Part shown: positions 23,900-33,959 of the stretch, one piece after another
Layout of the letters: each line of letters starts with the position of its first letter
Position numbering within the stretch: the stretch's first letter is position 1
NCBI GenBank assembly: GCA_011037195.1
Contig: JAAEAF010002546.1
Location: 62,001 to 126,000, forward strand
Origin: Triatoma infestans
Taxonomy: Eukaryota; Arthropoda; Insecta; Hemiptera; Reduviidae
Direction of reading: 5' to 3'
DNA: 64,000 nucleotides
Notes under the pieces: generated by a model
What the model was told of the DNA's origin: nothing
Database searches by the model: none
Seen by the model: only the letters and a program-made list of their open reading frames with translations
Translations under genes and position numbers: made by a program

Positions 23900-25205
23900 A
23901 AGGTCAATAGTCTCTGAGGCCGCATGATTAGGCAAAGCCTAGACATTCTTGATTTAGCTCAGTTTCTATTGCGGAAGACCATGCTTCACGGACTTGGCTC
24001 TTAGATTTCAAGAACCCGGAAAGTCAAGTAGCTCGCTGGATAGAGAGATTGCAGGAATACCAATTCAATATCATCCACGGTAAGAGAAGATTCTATGGCA
24101 ATTTCAAGACGGCCTTGCAATACTGATTGCAAGTACTGTAGCAAGATAGAGCTGAAGGAGCAGGGACAATGCACCACTAGAAGAATGGAGCCCTGAAGTG
24201 ATTAGGGAAGAACAATTTAAGGATGAGGACATCGAACCAGTGATTAAGTTTAAAGAAGATGGGTCAAGACCGAACTGGAAAGACATTACACCTAGCAGTC
24301 GGGATGTGAAATGCTACTGTGTACAATGGGATTCGCTTACCGTTAAAGATGGCGTATTGCTGCGGAACTGGGAAAGCGCAGATGGCAAAGACAAGAGGAA
24401 TCAGATAATTCTACCTGCATCGAAGAGGGAGAAGTGTTAGCGGAAATGCAGGGAATAATGGCGGCCATTTCGGAGTAAAGAAGACATTGGAAAAGCTGAG
24501 GCAGCGGTTCTATTGGGTGGGCTACTACTTGGGTGTTGAAGATTGGTGTCGGCGATGCAGGGAATGAGTAGCTACCAAAGGACCCAGATATAGGACCCAT
24601 GACGCTATGAGGCAGTACAATGTTGGAGCAGCGTTCGAAAGAATAGCTATCGATATAGCCGGCCCCTTTCCAAAATCTAAAAGGGGAAATCGCTACATAC
24701 TAGTGCGGCGGACTACTTTAGCAAGTTAAATCATTTAACTTGCGGCGGACTACTTTAGCAAGTCCAAGCATAGCTTTGCTAACCTAGGACGCATCAGCTG
24801 TAGCGAAGCTCCAGTAAATAACCTGTTCAGCCGTTTCGGGATTCTGCTGGAATTACATTCCGATCAAGGGAGAAACTTTAAGTCAAGGTGTTCAAGGCGT
24901 TCTGCGAGATTCTTGGCATAAGGAAGACAAGGACAACGCCGCTTCACCCTCAGTCTGACGGCACGGTGGAGCGATTTATCAAGACTCTAGGATGCCATTT
25001 AAGGCTTTTGGTGAATGAACGCCAGGACGACTGGGACGAACACATACCTCTAATAATGATGGCGTACCGTTCGGCTGTCCATGAGACCACGGGCCGCACA
25101 TCAGCCAGCGTGTGCACGGAAGATAGCTTCGGCTGCCCAGTGACCTTTTATTTTGTAGCCCAGAGGAAGAGGAAACAGATGTGGACAGCTATGCAGAAGA
25201 GCCCT
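23900..25205 (+). pseudogene. Ty3/Gypsy RNase H and integrase, 3' half of an element
   Basis: Plus-strand Gypsy pol. RNase H end: TWLLDFKNPESQVARWIERL-type residues (about 23990-24050) and IIHGKR. The integrase zinc domain begins in the frame of 24198-24440 and continues through GGHFGVKKTLEKLRQRFYW (about 24457-24515) and CRRCRE (about 24548-24566). The core shows ERIAIDIAGPFP (about 24637-24673), LHSDQGRNF (about 24852-24878) and the glutamate region HPQSDGTVERFIKTL (about 24945-24990). Stops and frameshifts occur, including a local duplication at 24700-24765. Codon use is GC-rich, like the 10.3-12.1 kb Gypsy piece. It breaks off at about 25205. Confidence 0.86.
24700..24765 (+). repeat. Local tandem duplication inside the Gypsy integrase
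   Basis: GCGGCGGACTACTTTAGCAAGT occurs twice, about 37 bp apart (about 24702 and 24741), separated by TAAATCATTTAACT. The duplication breaks the integrase frame just after the first catalytic aspartate region and introduces a stop. Confidence 0.75.
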
Positions 25206-25415
25206 GTATTTTCAATATTCCTTTTACTCCCGATCCCTCCTGCTTTTTCCTTTCTGAATCCTTACCATTCCATGGGTGGGTGAGACTCATTAGCTATGGT
25301 AAAAGCGGCTCGCCTACGGGAAGGCAACCCCAAAATAAAAAAACCCTGGTCCTCCAGGATGGGAACTGTTGCTTGGGCCAGCTTCCCGACCTGTCCACAA
25401 ACAAAATTTAAATGT
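25206..25415 (+). other. Unassigned GC-rich segment joined to the Gypsy end
   Basis: The Gypsy integrase text stops near 25205 and gives way to about 200 bp with AGCGGCTCGCCTACGGGAAG, ACCCTGGTCCTCCAGG and related pieces. It remains open in one frame (25181-25411), but the residues look non-coding. It may be the 5' leader of another retroelement; I cannot confirm this from the sequence. Confidence 0.3.
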
Positions 25416-25985
25416 TAAAATACCAAACACAAAGAAAAAAGCTGGAATGATTAAACGTCATAGACCCGGACATTGTACACGGAAATGAAGTAGTTTGGCG
25501 AGGAAAACCTCAATTTGGGGAAAATCCTGGGAAAAAAAAAAGAAGTTATAATTGTATTTAGTGCAGAAGGAGAAAGTCGTGCGACTTTTTCACATCAGTT
25601 TTTAAACAATCCTTGAGATATGTAGCGATAATAATTATAGAACAAGAGATTTCCATAAAAAAAATGATCTCAAGGATTCGGGTTTGGCATTTACTCAGTC
25701 TGTATTATCTCAGTCATTGTTCCCGCCATCTCACACTAATTGAGAAGCAGAATATAATTGGTCTATTAAAATTTTACACCAGACAATTAAAATATAAGTT
25801 CTCTTTCTTTTTCATTCCCAATGTTTGAACAAATAAGTTCATACTTACAACATATGACATTTTATCAATGCAACATGTGTACATGTATTTTTTGGGGGTC
25901 TCAAAATTGTTTTCATTTTTATTGGCCAGCACAGTAATATTTCTTGATGATGCAAATAGTACATGAATATGTTAGTAATACATTA
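25416..25985. other. Spacer upstream of the kinase gene
   Basis: AT-rich sequence with no gene. It holds the presumed kinase promoter. A perfect octamer, ATGCAAAT, is at 25950-25957, about 62 bp before the start codon, and TTATTGG (CCAAT-type) lies near 25919. No TATA box was clearly placed. Confidence 0.3.
25950..25957 (+). promoter_or_regulatory. Octamer motif upstream of the kinase
   Basis: A perfect ATGCAAAT, the known binding site of POU-domain factors. Its position about 62 bp before the kinase start codon makes it a candidate promoter element. An 8-bp match in AT-rich sequence can also be chance. Confidence 0.25.
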
Positions 25986-26018
25986 TCATAAAAAGAAACT
26001 GGGAGACAATATGTCAGA

Positions 26019-27092
26019 ATGCATGTAGATAGAATCAATGATTCTAAGCATGTAAATAGAGTCATTGATGATTGGAAAAGTTATTTGGATGAGAAGCGTG
26101 AGTACTTCCAGCATTATTACAAGCTAAACATTTCTGTTAATCTGCGGATACAGGATTTTATTTTGTTGAGAACTATAGGTGTTGGTACATATGGTCGAGT
26201 ATTACTGGCTATATTTAAGCGAACACAAAAAGAGTACGCTATTAAGATTATAGAAAAACGTACAGTGGTATTACAAAAGGCAATAAGTCATACTCTTAGC
26301 GAGAAAAAAGTATTACAATCTATAAGATTTCCATTTGTTGCACACATGGAATACTTCTTTCACGATAATAGCTATTTATATTTCGTTATGCCTTTTGTTC
26401 AAGGTGGGGAAATTTTTTCATTATTAAATTTTGTCGAAAAATTTACTGAAGAAGAAGCTCTATTTTATGCTGCTCAGGTTGTATTGACTCTAGAGTTTTT
26501 CCACTACATTAATCTAGTGTACAGAGATTTGAAGCCAGAAAATTTACTTTTAGACAAAAGAGGCTATCTAAAAATCGTGGATTTTGGATTTGCCAAAGTG
26601 ATGAAGAAAAATGAAAGAACTTATACCTTATGTGGCACTCCAGAGTACCTCGCTCCCGAAATTCTTATGCACTATGGTTACGGTAGAAATGTGGATTGGT
26701 GGGCATTAGGAATACTGTTATATGAACTTTGTACAGGAAAAACTCCGTTTCAAGCAGATAATATGCTTAAGGTGTACGAACGGATAAGCAATGGTATTTA
26801 CAATTTCCCAGATTTTTTAACCTCGGAACTCAAGGATCTAATTGCTAAGTTATTGGAAGAAGATGTATCTAAGAGATTAGGCAGTTTAAGAGAAGGTGCC
26901 GCCGATATAAAAAAACATATTTGGTTTAAATCAGTTAATTGGTTAGATGTAATCAATCAAAATCTAGAAGCTCCTTTTGTTCCTAAAATACTTAGTCCAG
27001 CAGACGACAGATTTTATGCAGAATATTCGGATCACCAATTGATTATATCTTCTCAAAACATGTATCAAGAAAAATTTGTTGATTTTGGTTAA
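26019..27092 (+). CDS. cAMP-dependent protein kinase catalytic-type (AGC kinase), intronless
   Basis: A serine/threonine kinase of the AGC family, closest by eye to PKA catalytic subunits and PRKX; it would phosphorylate Ser/Thr in basic motifs. The 357 codons match PKA-C length (about 350). Visible, in order: an N-terminal amphipathic stretch (about 20-40), glycine loop GVGTYGRV (about 54-61), VAIK-type lysine in YAIKII, C-helix glutamate in LSEKKVL, hinge and GGEIFSLL, catalytic loop YRDLKPEN, VDFGFAKV, and the activation segment TLCGTPEYLAPE with the activation-loop threonine. DWWALGILLYE and the C-terminal tail, ending in EKFVDFG (hydrophobic-motif type), follow. All catalytic residues are present and the frame is unbroken in a region where everything else is decayed. 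There is no intron, which suggests a retrocopy or an intron-poor gene. No poly-A tract or target duplication was found. The start at 26019 is the first in-frame ATG. Confidence 0.93.
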   Translation: MHVDRINDSKHVNRVIDDWKSYLDEKREYFQHYYKLNISVNLRIQDFILLRTIGVGTYGRVLLAIFKRTQKEYAIKIIEKRTVVLQKAISHTLSEKKVLQSIRFPFVAHMEYFFHDNSYLYFVMPFVQGGEIFSLLNFVEKFTEEEALFYAAQVVLTLEFFHYINLVYRDLKPENLLLDKRGYLKIVDFGFAKVMKKNERTYTLCGTPEYLAPEILMHYGYGRNVDWWALGILLYELCTGKTPFQADNMLKVYERISNGIYNFPDFLTSELKDLIAKLLEEDVSKRLGSLREGAADIKKHIWFKSVNWLDVINQNLEAPFVPKILSPADDRFYAEYSDHQLIISSQNMYQEKFVDFG

Positions 27093-27170
27093 ACAATTAG
27101 CACGTAAGTTTAACAAAATTTGATATTCCGGGTTCGCGTTCGCATTTGGATAAATACTGAATCTATTTTT

Positions 27171-27176
27171 AATAAA
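27171..27176 (+). terminator. Polyadenylation signal of the kinase gene
   Basis: AATAAA begins 78 bases after the kinase stop codon (27090-27092). It is the first such hexamer downstream on this strand. Confidence 0.5.
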
Positions 27177-27299
27177 TATTTGCCATTTATTTTTATCCGG
27201 TATAAAAACATTAAAATTGTAATGAAATGAATTTATTGTTTAACTTAAATTAAATTTTAAAGATTTAATGTTCAAATAACTTACATTTTAAAGATTTGC

Positions 27300-27790
27300 T
27301 TCCATCATATTTATTTCTATTTAATATTATTTAGATGATAGAATAAATAGCCCTTAAATAAATTTTCCCTGAGAAATGTTTTATATAAAAATTGTAGATA
27401 TTTGTATGTGTAGCTGATATACCAAGTTTAAACAAAATCGTTGGACCATTTCTGAGAAAATTGCAAAAAAGTGAAAAAAAAAAACATTTAGTAAAGTCGT
27501 ACTTCTGGTTGAGGAATTTTGACAGATAACTCACTGTTGGATCCCATGGTGACACCTAAACAGAATAACAAGTTTGAACATTCTGCGATTTTTCGTTTTT
27601 GAACTATGTTATTCACATACACTGACCATTTTCTAAAAAAACACTTTTGGATTCAGGGGACCTCAAAACATGTATATCCCGTGAAAACTCGTTATGGAAA
27701 ATTTGACACGATTACAATATTTCCTCTTACTAGGAGTAAGAGAATAAGAGGTTCCAAAGAAAAGGATTCAATTAGAAGTAGCCAATTTGT
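27300..27790 (-). repeat. Repeat family D, partial copy
   Basis: Complement of the D consensus: AGTAAGAGGAAATATTGTAATCG ends near 27750, then the ACCGG..., GTGAACAGC/GTATGTGAA-type, and CCATGGGATC... segments (27540-27546) appear in reverse order. It lies 200 bp after the kinase. Confidence 0.75.
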
Positions 27791-27966
27791 ATGAAATCCG
27801 AGTATCGATAGTTGATATTGAACTTTTTAATGAAGTTACTAGACCCATGTATCAAAATTCGATAGCCAGATTCATATGGAGAGATATTCTCGAATATCTC
27901 TGTCTTTTATAATATGTTTCAGTAAGCAGAAGTAACATAAATATATAAAGGTAAGATTTTTTACAG

Positions 27967-28227
27967 AGGGGCGAAGTAGTTCGCGTTCTTCTCGTGCTCC
28001 CTGGATATCCAACTAAACGAACAACATCAATCGCCAGCGCAGCCAAAGTTTTTTTTATACCGCGAGACGTTGAATGGCTGACTAGCCGAAGTCATGATGT
28101 AGGAAAAAAAGGAAGATTTCTAACATTTTTGTCTAATACTAGTATCGTTCTTAAACTTATCAATCAATATTATTCAGTACCTGCGGTTCCTATAAAAGTT
28201 AATAGTTTTAAATTGTATGATTTTTAA
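27967..28227 (+). CDS. Possible terminal exon of an unknown gene
   Basis: An open frame of about 86 codons starts right after TTTTTTACAG (27957-27966), a good 3' splice site, and ends at TAA 28225-28227. AATAAA follows at about 28255-28260. The residues (VRVLLVLPGYPTKRTTSI..., SRSHDVGKKGRFLTFL...) are not low-complexity, and the first half is richer in G and C than the flanks. No family was recognised and no partner exon was found. An ORF on the opposite strand (28046-27852) overlaps, and I cannot rule out that the region is a decayed transposon. It is separate from the kinase, which needs no further exon. Confidence 0.3.
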   Translation, partial: RGEVVRVLLVLPGYPTKRTTSIASAAKVFFIPRDVEWLTSRSHDVGKKGRFLTFLSNTSIVLKLINQYYSVPAVPIKVNSFKLYDF

Positions 28228-28384
28228 CAGATCCTAGATACTTAGAGCCCAAAGGAAATAAACTAAAATAAATGTTGAAACTTTATTCCCAATCGATTAA
28301 TCCGGCTCAATATTGTTTCTTCAACTTATATGCCCTTCGATTTTATAAGATTGGCATATTATATGGGGTCATATATAATAAATT

Positions 28385-29600
28385 ATGGTAGTAACAATTT
28401 TACTTTCTCTTACTCCTAGTAAGAGGAAGTATTGTAATCGTGTCAAATTTTCGATATCGAGTTTTCACCGGAAATATCTGTTTCGAGGACCCCTGAGTCC
28501 ATAAAAGTGGTTTTTAGCAAATGGTCTGTATGTGTGTGTGTCCGTGTGTCTGTGTATGTATGTGAACAGCATAGCTCAAAAACGAAAAACCGTAGAAAGT
28601 TGAAACTTGATATTCCGTCTAGGTATCATTATGGCATCTGACAGTGGGTCACCTGTCAAAATTCCTCAACCGGAAGTACCACTTTACTTAGTGGTTTTTT
28701 TACGTTTTTGCAATTTTCTTCAAACTTGTTATATCATCTACACATACAAAGAGCTACAACGTTTATTTGAAACATTTCCCTGGGCAAATTCATTTAAGGC
28801 CACTTATGATGGTGGGTGGGGTTCGATATTGGGTTTTTCATTGGGTATTGGGTTAGGTTTCCATCTACAGTGCAATTTCAGTGTATTAGACAATTCTCAC
28901 AACTAAATAATCAGATTTAACTATGTTGTTGAAATTTCGAGCTTGAAACAATTATGATAACCGAAAGTGCGTTTACTTTACCACTTCACTTAATGATTTA
29001 TTCTCTTTGTTGCATTGTTCTCACAACTGGCTCCGACGATTTCCTTCACGCTACCAATATAAACTCGCCATGCAAACATCTACAACTTTTATTTAAACCA
29101 TTTCTCTGGCAACATTCTTCAAATGACGCTTTTAGGGGAAGCCTGGGCTTATGTTTTCCTCTAAAGTGCTCTCAAGTTGATTATACCATTCTAGCATCCA
29201 GCCATAATTACATAGCACTACATCGATGGCTGAACTTCCGAGTTTCAAGACAATTAGTAAACCGGAAGTGCTCCTTTACTAAACAGAGCAGTTTTTCCCG
29301 CTTTCGACGGATTTCATTACATTTGGTACACAAACTATAAAATTTGTCACTTCTACTCTTGAGAACTGGAGTAAGAGAAAGTTGTGTGAGTGTTTCACAC
29401 CAGATTTTTTTTATATATATTCCTTGAATCAGCTCCAACGATTTTCTTGAAATTTGGTATAACAACTTACACATACAAAGAGCTACAACTTTTATTTGTA
29501 ATATTTCTCCGGGAAAATTCATTTAAGGGCACTTTTTCGGGAGAGGGATGGGGTTATATTTTCCACTAAGTGCTATTTCAGTTCAACGATGTGCTCTGCT
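28385..29600 (+). repeat. Repeat family D, long copy with three internal units
   Basis: It begins TTTACTTTCTCTTACTCCTAG (28398-28418) and passes through GTAAGAGGAAGTATTGTAATCG, a TG-rich stretch (28525-28560), and the CTCAACCGGAAGT block. The related blocks CCGAAAGTGC and ACCGGAAGTG lie at 28670, 28961 and 29262, so internal units repeat every ~291-301 bp. It reaches the terminal AAGTTGTGTGAGTGTTTCACACCAG (29375-29403), then a partial second unit to 29600. Short ORFs here (for example 28607-28906) are repeat-derived. Confidence 0.8.
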
Positions 29601-29604
29601 AACG

Positions 29605-29825
29605 CCCTCACGCGTTGGTCTAGTGGCTAGCGCACTCGCCTTTGATGCGAAAATCCAGGGTTCGAGTCCCGTGAGGGCAAGGTCGGTGTTGACCCATCAT
29701 AGCGAAGGTCAGAACTAAACGGCAGGGAACTGCGGCGTGCTTACCACACGTCCCCCAATATATTGCCGTCTGGCAAGCCTTGGTCCTTTATGGACTGTAG
29801 CGCCATGGGTTTCAATGTGCTATAC
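29605..29825 (+). repeat. SINE S3, tRNA-derived
   Basis: Head: GGTCTAGTGGCTAGCGC (A box, about 29619-29635) and GGGTTCGAGTCCC (B box, about 29660-29672), with acceptor-like CCCTCAC/GTGAGGG around them. Body: ...GAACTAAACGGCAGGGAACTGCGGCGTGCTTACC... and a tail with CCTTGGTCC. Other copies are at 33.7 and 42.8 kb. The T stem has mismatches, so it is not a functional tRNA. It is transcribed in principle by RNA polymerase III from the internal boxes. Confidence 0.8.
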
Positions 29826-29989
29826 AATACTGTCAACTAAATAATAATAATTAGAATTATATAAGTGGCCAAAATTCCCTTGAGACTTTACTTGAATAGA
29901 TTGTCCAGTTTTTTGTGATTTTCTCCATAAAAAAATGTAGGCGATTTTAAATGTAGGCGATTTTAAATTTAGGAATTTTAAATTTAGGA

Positions 29990-30260
29990 ATTGTAAGTGT
30001 GAAGAAAATTTATCATTTCGCCGTAAGAGAAAGTCTTGTGATGTTTCACACCAGATGTTTGCCACCTAGGCAAAATTAGAAGCTTTTAAAGGGATAAGGT
30101 GTTGCGAACACTCCGCATAATTATTTAAGGATTAAAGAAGATCGTTGCAGCCGTTTCTGAGAAAATCACCGACGATTGTGCGGCCTCAACTATTTTTTCG
30201 TACTCAGGGGACGTCAAAACATGTATTTCCGATAAAAACTCAATTTTGGAAATACAAACA
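29990..30260 (-). repeat. Repeat family D remnants
   Basis: GTGATGTTTCACACCAGATG (about 30038-30057) marks a D end; TACTCAGGGGACGTCAAAACATG (near 30200-30222) is the complement of the GGTCCCCTGAGT block. Both orientations are mixed, so at least two fragments are joined. Confidence 0.55.
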
Positions 30261-30269
30261 CACTAAGAG

Positions 30270-31160
30270 TAAGAAAAACTAATGTATACCTTATAATATT
30301 TAAAGAATTATCTGTCTCTTGTTGAAGTCAAGCAGTGTTAATAGAAGTGCCTCAATAACAATGAATTATTGATTGAGCTCGTGTTAAACACTTTGGCTGG
30401 CCACATAGATGAAGTCTGTAAGGCTCTTCTGGGTGTTGAGTAAAGGGGTGATTAGAGTGGGGGATGTTATTGGAGTAGGACTTCCCCAGTGCTACTCACT
30501 GGTAACTCACTTACACCCAAAGCTTTAGTGAAAAGGCAACGACGACAACTCACTTCCTAAACTCTACTATGTAGCAATACTAAACTACAGCCCGCGTAGT
30601 ACCACCTCCCACCCACTCAAAAACTCTCTGCTCAATTTATCACAGTTGCCCCTAATCGAATTAACACACAATTTACCAGTCATTAATCAAAGTTTTAATG
30701 AGTCGTTTATATCGTTTCGGGTGGGGTGAGGCGGTGGGTAAGGAAGGCTTGGGCAAACTGTGTGGAAATTGTGTGTATGTGCGGGAGGTTGGGGTAAGGT
30801 TGATTGGGTGGCAAACGGGTTGGGGAGGGATTGTATAGGTATTTATACTGTTATTAGTGTTAGCACTATAGGGGCCTGGAGTGCGCCCAATTAACCATCC
30901 TTCCCAAACACCATTTGCACCGGGTTAATTGGCTCTATTCAGATGATAAACCTGTACGGCCCAGGGAAACTACCTTTCTTTGTTGATCAGTATGTGCTTC
31001 AGAAGAAATATTAATTAAAAATATATAAGTTAATAAATTATTCATTAGAACTCTCGGGGACTTTTATTAAAGATACAAACAAGGATTTATTCGTCGCAAG
31101 AAATATGAGAGTAATTAGCGTTTTTAATGGGTTCCAGAATGGATGGGTAGTTACGATCTT
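30270..31160. other. Unique-looking stretch without a gene
   Basis: No open frame or element end was recognised. A C-rich part (30580-30660) is followed by a strongly G-rich part (30715-30835) on the same strand. As the largest non-repeat patch within 10 kb of the Rx exon, it is a candidate for conserved non-coding DNA. Confidence 0.3.
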
Positions 31161-31164
31161 ACTA

Positions 31165-31270
31165 AGGTCATTGGCGCCTGGAGCCTTCTCAATTCACTAC
31201 TAGCCTTGGGACAGTGTTCTCTCACTACAGATAACACTTTAGAGAGAAGCATGGACTACTGAAAACCCAC
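31165..31270 (-). repeat. SINE S2 body fragment
   Basis: GTCATTGGCGCCTGGAGCC (31169-31187) and ...GACAGTGTTCTCTC... (31209-31222) match the reverse of the S2 body seen at 55.7 kb. The tRNA head is missing. Confidence 0.6.
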
Positions 31271-31334
31271 GAGAACTCCCAAAATAATCAATTTGCTCGG
31301 GAAAAATGTTTCAAATAAAAGTGATATGCAGGAG

Positions 31335-31630
31335 AGATAATTTCCGTCATAGCCTGCTACTTTTTGTGGTCATCGACCCGGTTTTGAGCGTTCACTTATC
31401 ATCAGGATACCTTTTGTCAAACAGTGTGATAACAGAGACTTGCAAAGAGCAAATTTAGTGGATACACTTCAACTAGAACTAAATTTGCTCTGTGCAACTC
31501 TATGCTATCACACTGTTTTGACAAAAAGCATCCATCCTAATGATGGGCGAACGCCAGAAACCGGCCGACAACCACAAAAAAAAACAGGCTATCATGGAAA
31601 ATATCATCGATGCTTTCCAGCTCTGTGATA
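31335..31630. mobile_element. Fold-back element family A, copy 2
   Basis: Two arms: GATAATTTCCGTCATAGCCTGC (31336 on) to TTTAGTGGATACAC, and the complementary right arm from CTAAATTTGCTCTGTGCAA to GCTTTCCAGCTCTG (about 31626). Cores are decayed: the right one reads CTAATGA (31537-31543) and the left has further changes. A clear target duplication was not found. Confidence 0.7.
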
Positions 31631-31639
31631 GGTATTTAT

Positions 31640-32560
31640 GTGTGTGTAGGTAGTCCTACCGCAAGTAAAAGAATGTAGAAACTTTGTCAAAGATTTCCGG
31701 GCAAAATGTATCAACTAAAACGTGCGACTTTAATAGTGTTTGTTTTTTCCACCTTTTAGGGATGTTCTCGAAAACAGCTCCAAAATGTTATTCTTGAAAC
31801 TTCGTATATAGGATGTACTATTTCACACATCAATACCTATCACATTATATATTATTTTTCACTTCAAGTACACATATTTCCGATGAAAGCTGCATTTGAA
31901 ACAATCGCAATTCTCTCAGTTATACAGTTGTAAGAGGGTGTAATTGGTTTTCTGATGGTATTCTGTAACACTAAATAAAAGAGGGTGAAAATAATGATGT
32001 GTACAAAATTTTAAAGTCCGGGCGATTAAAGCGAATAAGATGTATAATATGTTTGATGTTCGGCCTAGTGCTTTTTAACATAACAATTACGTAGTATTAT
32101 TATAGTACGGCCATGTTTTTTCTAGTAAGAAGGGGGTTGAAAAGCATTATGGGTATTTTGGCTAGGGGTGTTTGAGCAATATTCAAGTGTTGTGTAATAA
32201 AAGAGTTTTTCTGGTACATCACAAGGGGATGATGGTAACAAGTGCTATTAGTGTGTGAGATATACAAGGCGTTACAACAAATGTTTGAGGCAGGGAAGCA
32301 GCTAGTAAAACAATTATACGGATCAGTTGATGCCGTTCTTACATCTACTAAACTATGTTGCTATGTCGACACCCAGAGCCGCAGATAGACACCTGACCAT
32401 TCCCACGATAACCTCCTCCTTTATTTAACCACAATACACACACATACACACACATACACACACACACACACACACACCGCTCCTGCCAACCCCAAAATGT
32501 TTCCCATTTCTTCACTAACTCATTAATCACTTACTCCTTGCCTATATTGAAAAAAAGAAA
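31640..32560. other. Spacer with CA microsatellite and D remnants
   Basis: No gene was recognised. (CA)n is at about 32431-32476, and short D-family scraps occur near 31680-31930. The (CA)n produces a false ORF of Val/Cys repeats on the minus strand. Confidence 0.4.
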
Positions 32561-32649
32561 AAAAATAATTCTAGTGTGAAACACTCACACGGACTTTCAC
32601 TTATTCTAATTACTACAATTTAATCAAGAAAATTTTCTTTAAAATTGCA

Positions 32650-33645
32650 AACGTTTACAATGTTTAGTTGGGCTGGCCATCATGTCCCGAGCCTGCTGGC
32701 GCCATAACTTACATCAGGCTTCCAGTTATGGATAGCTTCAAAACACTGTGCTCGCAGTACAGTTAGTTGTCGGCAGTTCAAGATGTTCATCGGGACTTGA
32801 CCACCGAGACTTATATATATTACGGTTATCAAACCTATGTAGACTTATGGACTAGAAGTGTGGGGTGCAGCCAACTTACAAATATTCAATACTACAGACA
32901 TTACTAAAGGTATTTTTAATCTACTCGGGCCGTCAAGCTGCACTGAAGGCGCTGAGCTCATGTGTCTTGAATGTTCTAAAAGACTGGAAGAGCTTTATTC
33001 TTTGAAGGATGTGCTTCAGGTCATATGGAAATTTTGTTGGGAATGAGGATAGGTTTGCCAAAAAAACAAGGAGCCTCTCTGACTTTTCATTGGTCCCGAG
33101 CATGCTGTTGGTATGTGTTTAGGCACTTGTCTGTCAGGCTTCCAGTCATGGATAGCTTTACAGCGTTCATTCCTATGGTTGAGCACAGTTGGTTGTCGGA
33201 ATGCTCGTTGGTGGGGTCCAGATAGGGCTATTTAGTGAGACGTTGCTGTATCTTTCACAGAACTCTCTCAGGTATCTGTTTGGATTCCTTAACTGGAAAT
33301 TTTGGTCTAAGGAAACATCTCTATGTAATGGGGCTCATGCTGGATTCATTTTGTAGAATCTGTGTGATAGAGAAGGAAACACCCATCCAAATCTTATGAC
33401 AGATTGCTTGGGTTGTAAGGAAATTAGGTTCTAAGGACCTTTAGTCGAAACAGGAAGACTGTGGAAAAGCTTTTGCTATTTTCCTTTTAAAAGTTATTGT
33501 CCGATTTGTTCGGATTAGACGCGGGTCTGGATATTTGTTGTAGATCCGGTTTGTCGGTGTTTTCCTTTGGGGTATCTATATGGGGTCCAGTGGGGCTTTG
33601 GATAACATAGGGTTTGGTCCCTCCCCATAGACGGATAATAATAAA
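32650..33645 (+). pseudogene. Non-LTR retrotransposon 3' end with RNase H (R1/I-like)
   Basis: Plus-strand RNase H/C-terminal region in shifting frames. TSSCTEGAELMCLECSKRLEEL-type residues (about 32932-32998) correspond to the acidic helix of RNase H, ...KKQGASLTFHWSRAC (about 33062-33106) to the C-terminal end, then RKHLYVMGLMLDSFCRIC (about 33302-33361), the zinc-finger-like tail common to R1 and Jockey relatives. It ends with (ATA)n-like ACGGATAATAATAAATAATAC (33631-33651). A second, better copy is at 52.9-53.5 kb. Stops throughout; inactive. Confidence 0.75.
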
Positions 33646-33704
33646 TAATACTACCTAGACACACAAATGTCTAACTTAAAATGCTAACTGAACAAAAAAA
33701 AAAA

Positions 33705-33955
33705 ACCTATGATGGGTTATGATGCGCTGAACAACAGCCCATGATAGGCCAAGGCTTGCGAGACGGCGATTTGAATAGGGATGCAAGTGGTAAGCACGCC
33801 GCAGTTCCCACGCCGTTTAGTTCCGGCTTTCGCTACCTGGGGGTTCTCACTTTTAACACGATCACCGACTTTGCCCTCACCGGAATCAAACCCTGAATCC
33901 TGGCAGAAAGGCGAGTGCACTACCACTAGACCAACGCGTGAGGACGGAATGCAGT
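33705..33955 (-). repeat. SINE S3, reverse copy
   Basis: The reverse complement shows the A box GGTCTAGTGGTAGTGC and B box GGGTTTGATTCC (about 33885-33935), then the S3 body, including AACTAAACGGCGTGGGAACTGCGGCGTGC (complement at 33792-33823). Confidence 0.8.
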
Positions 33956-33959
33956 TCCC

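Noticed and set aside
28607..28906. 99-codon ORF on the plus strand
   Set aside because: It lies within repeat D; other copies of D do not keep the frame.
29375..29410. Helitron 3' end (hairpin near the terminus) for repeat D
   Set aside because: No CTRR follows the hairpin and no TC start was found; units carry inverted ACTTTCTCTTAC edges and join head to tail.
29605..29680. A tRNA gene (GGTCTAGTGGCTAGCGC ... GGGTTCGAGTCCC)
   Set aside because: The T stem has two mismatches, the anticodon stem is imperfect, and the same head with the same long tail recurs at 33.9 and 42.8 kb, so it is a SINE head.
32348..32530. ORF with Cys-Val repeats
   Set aside because: It is the translation of the (CA)n microsatellite at 32431-32476.
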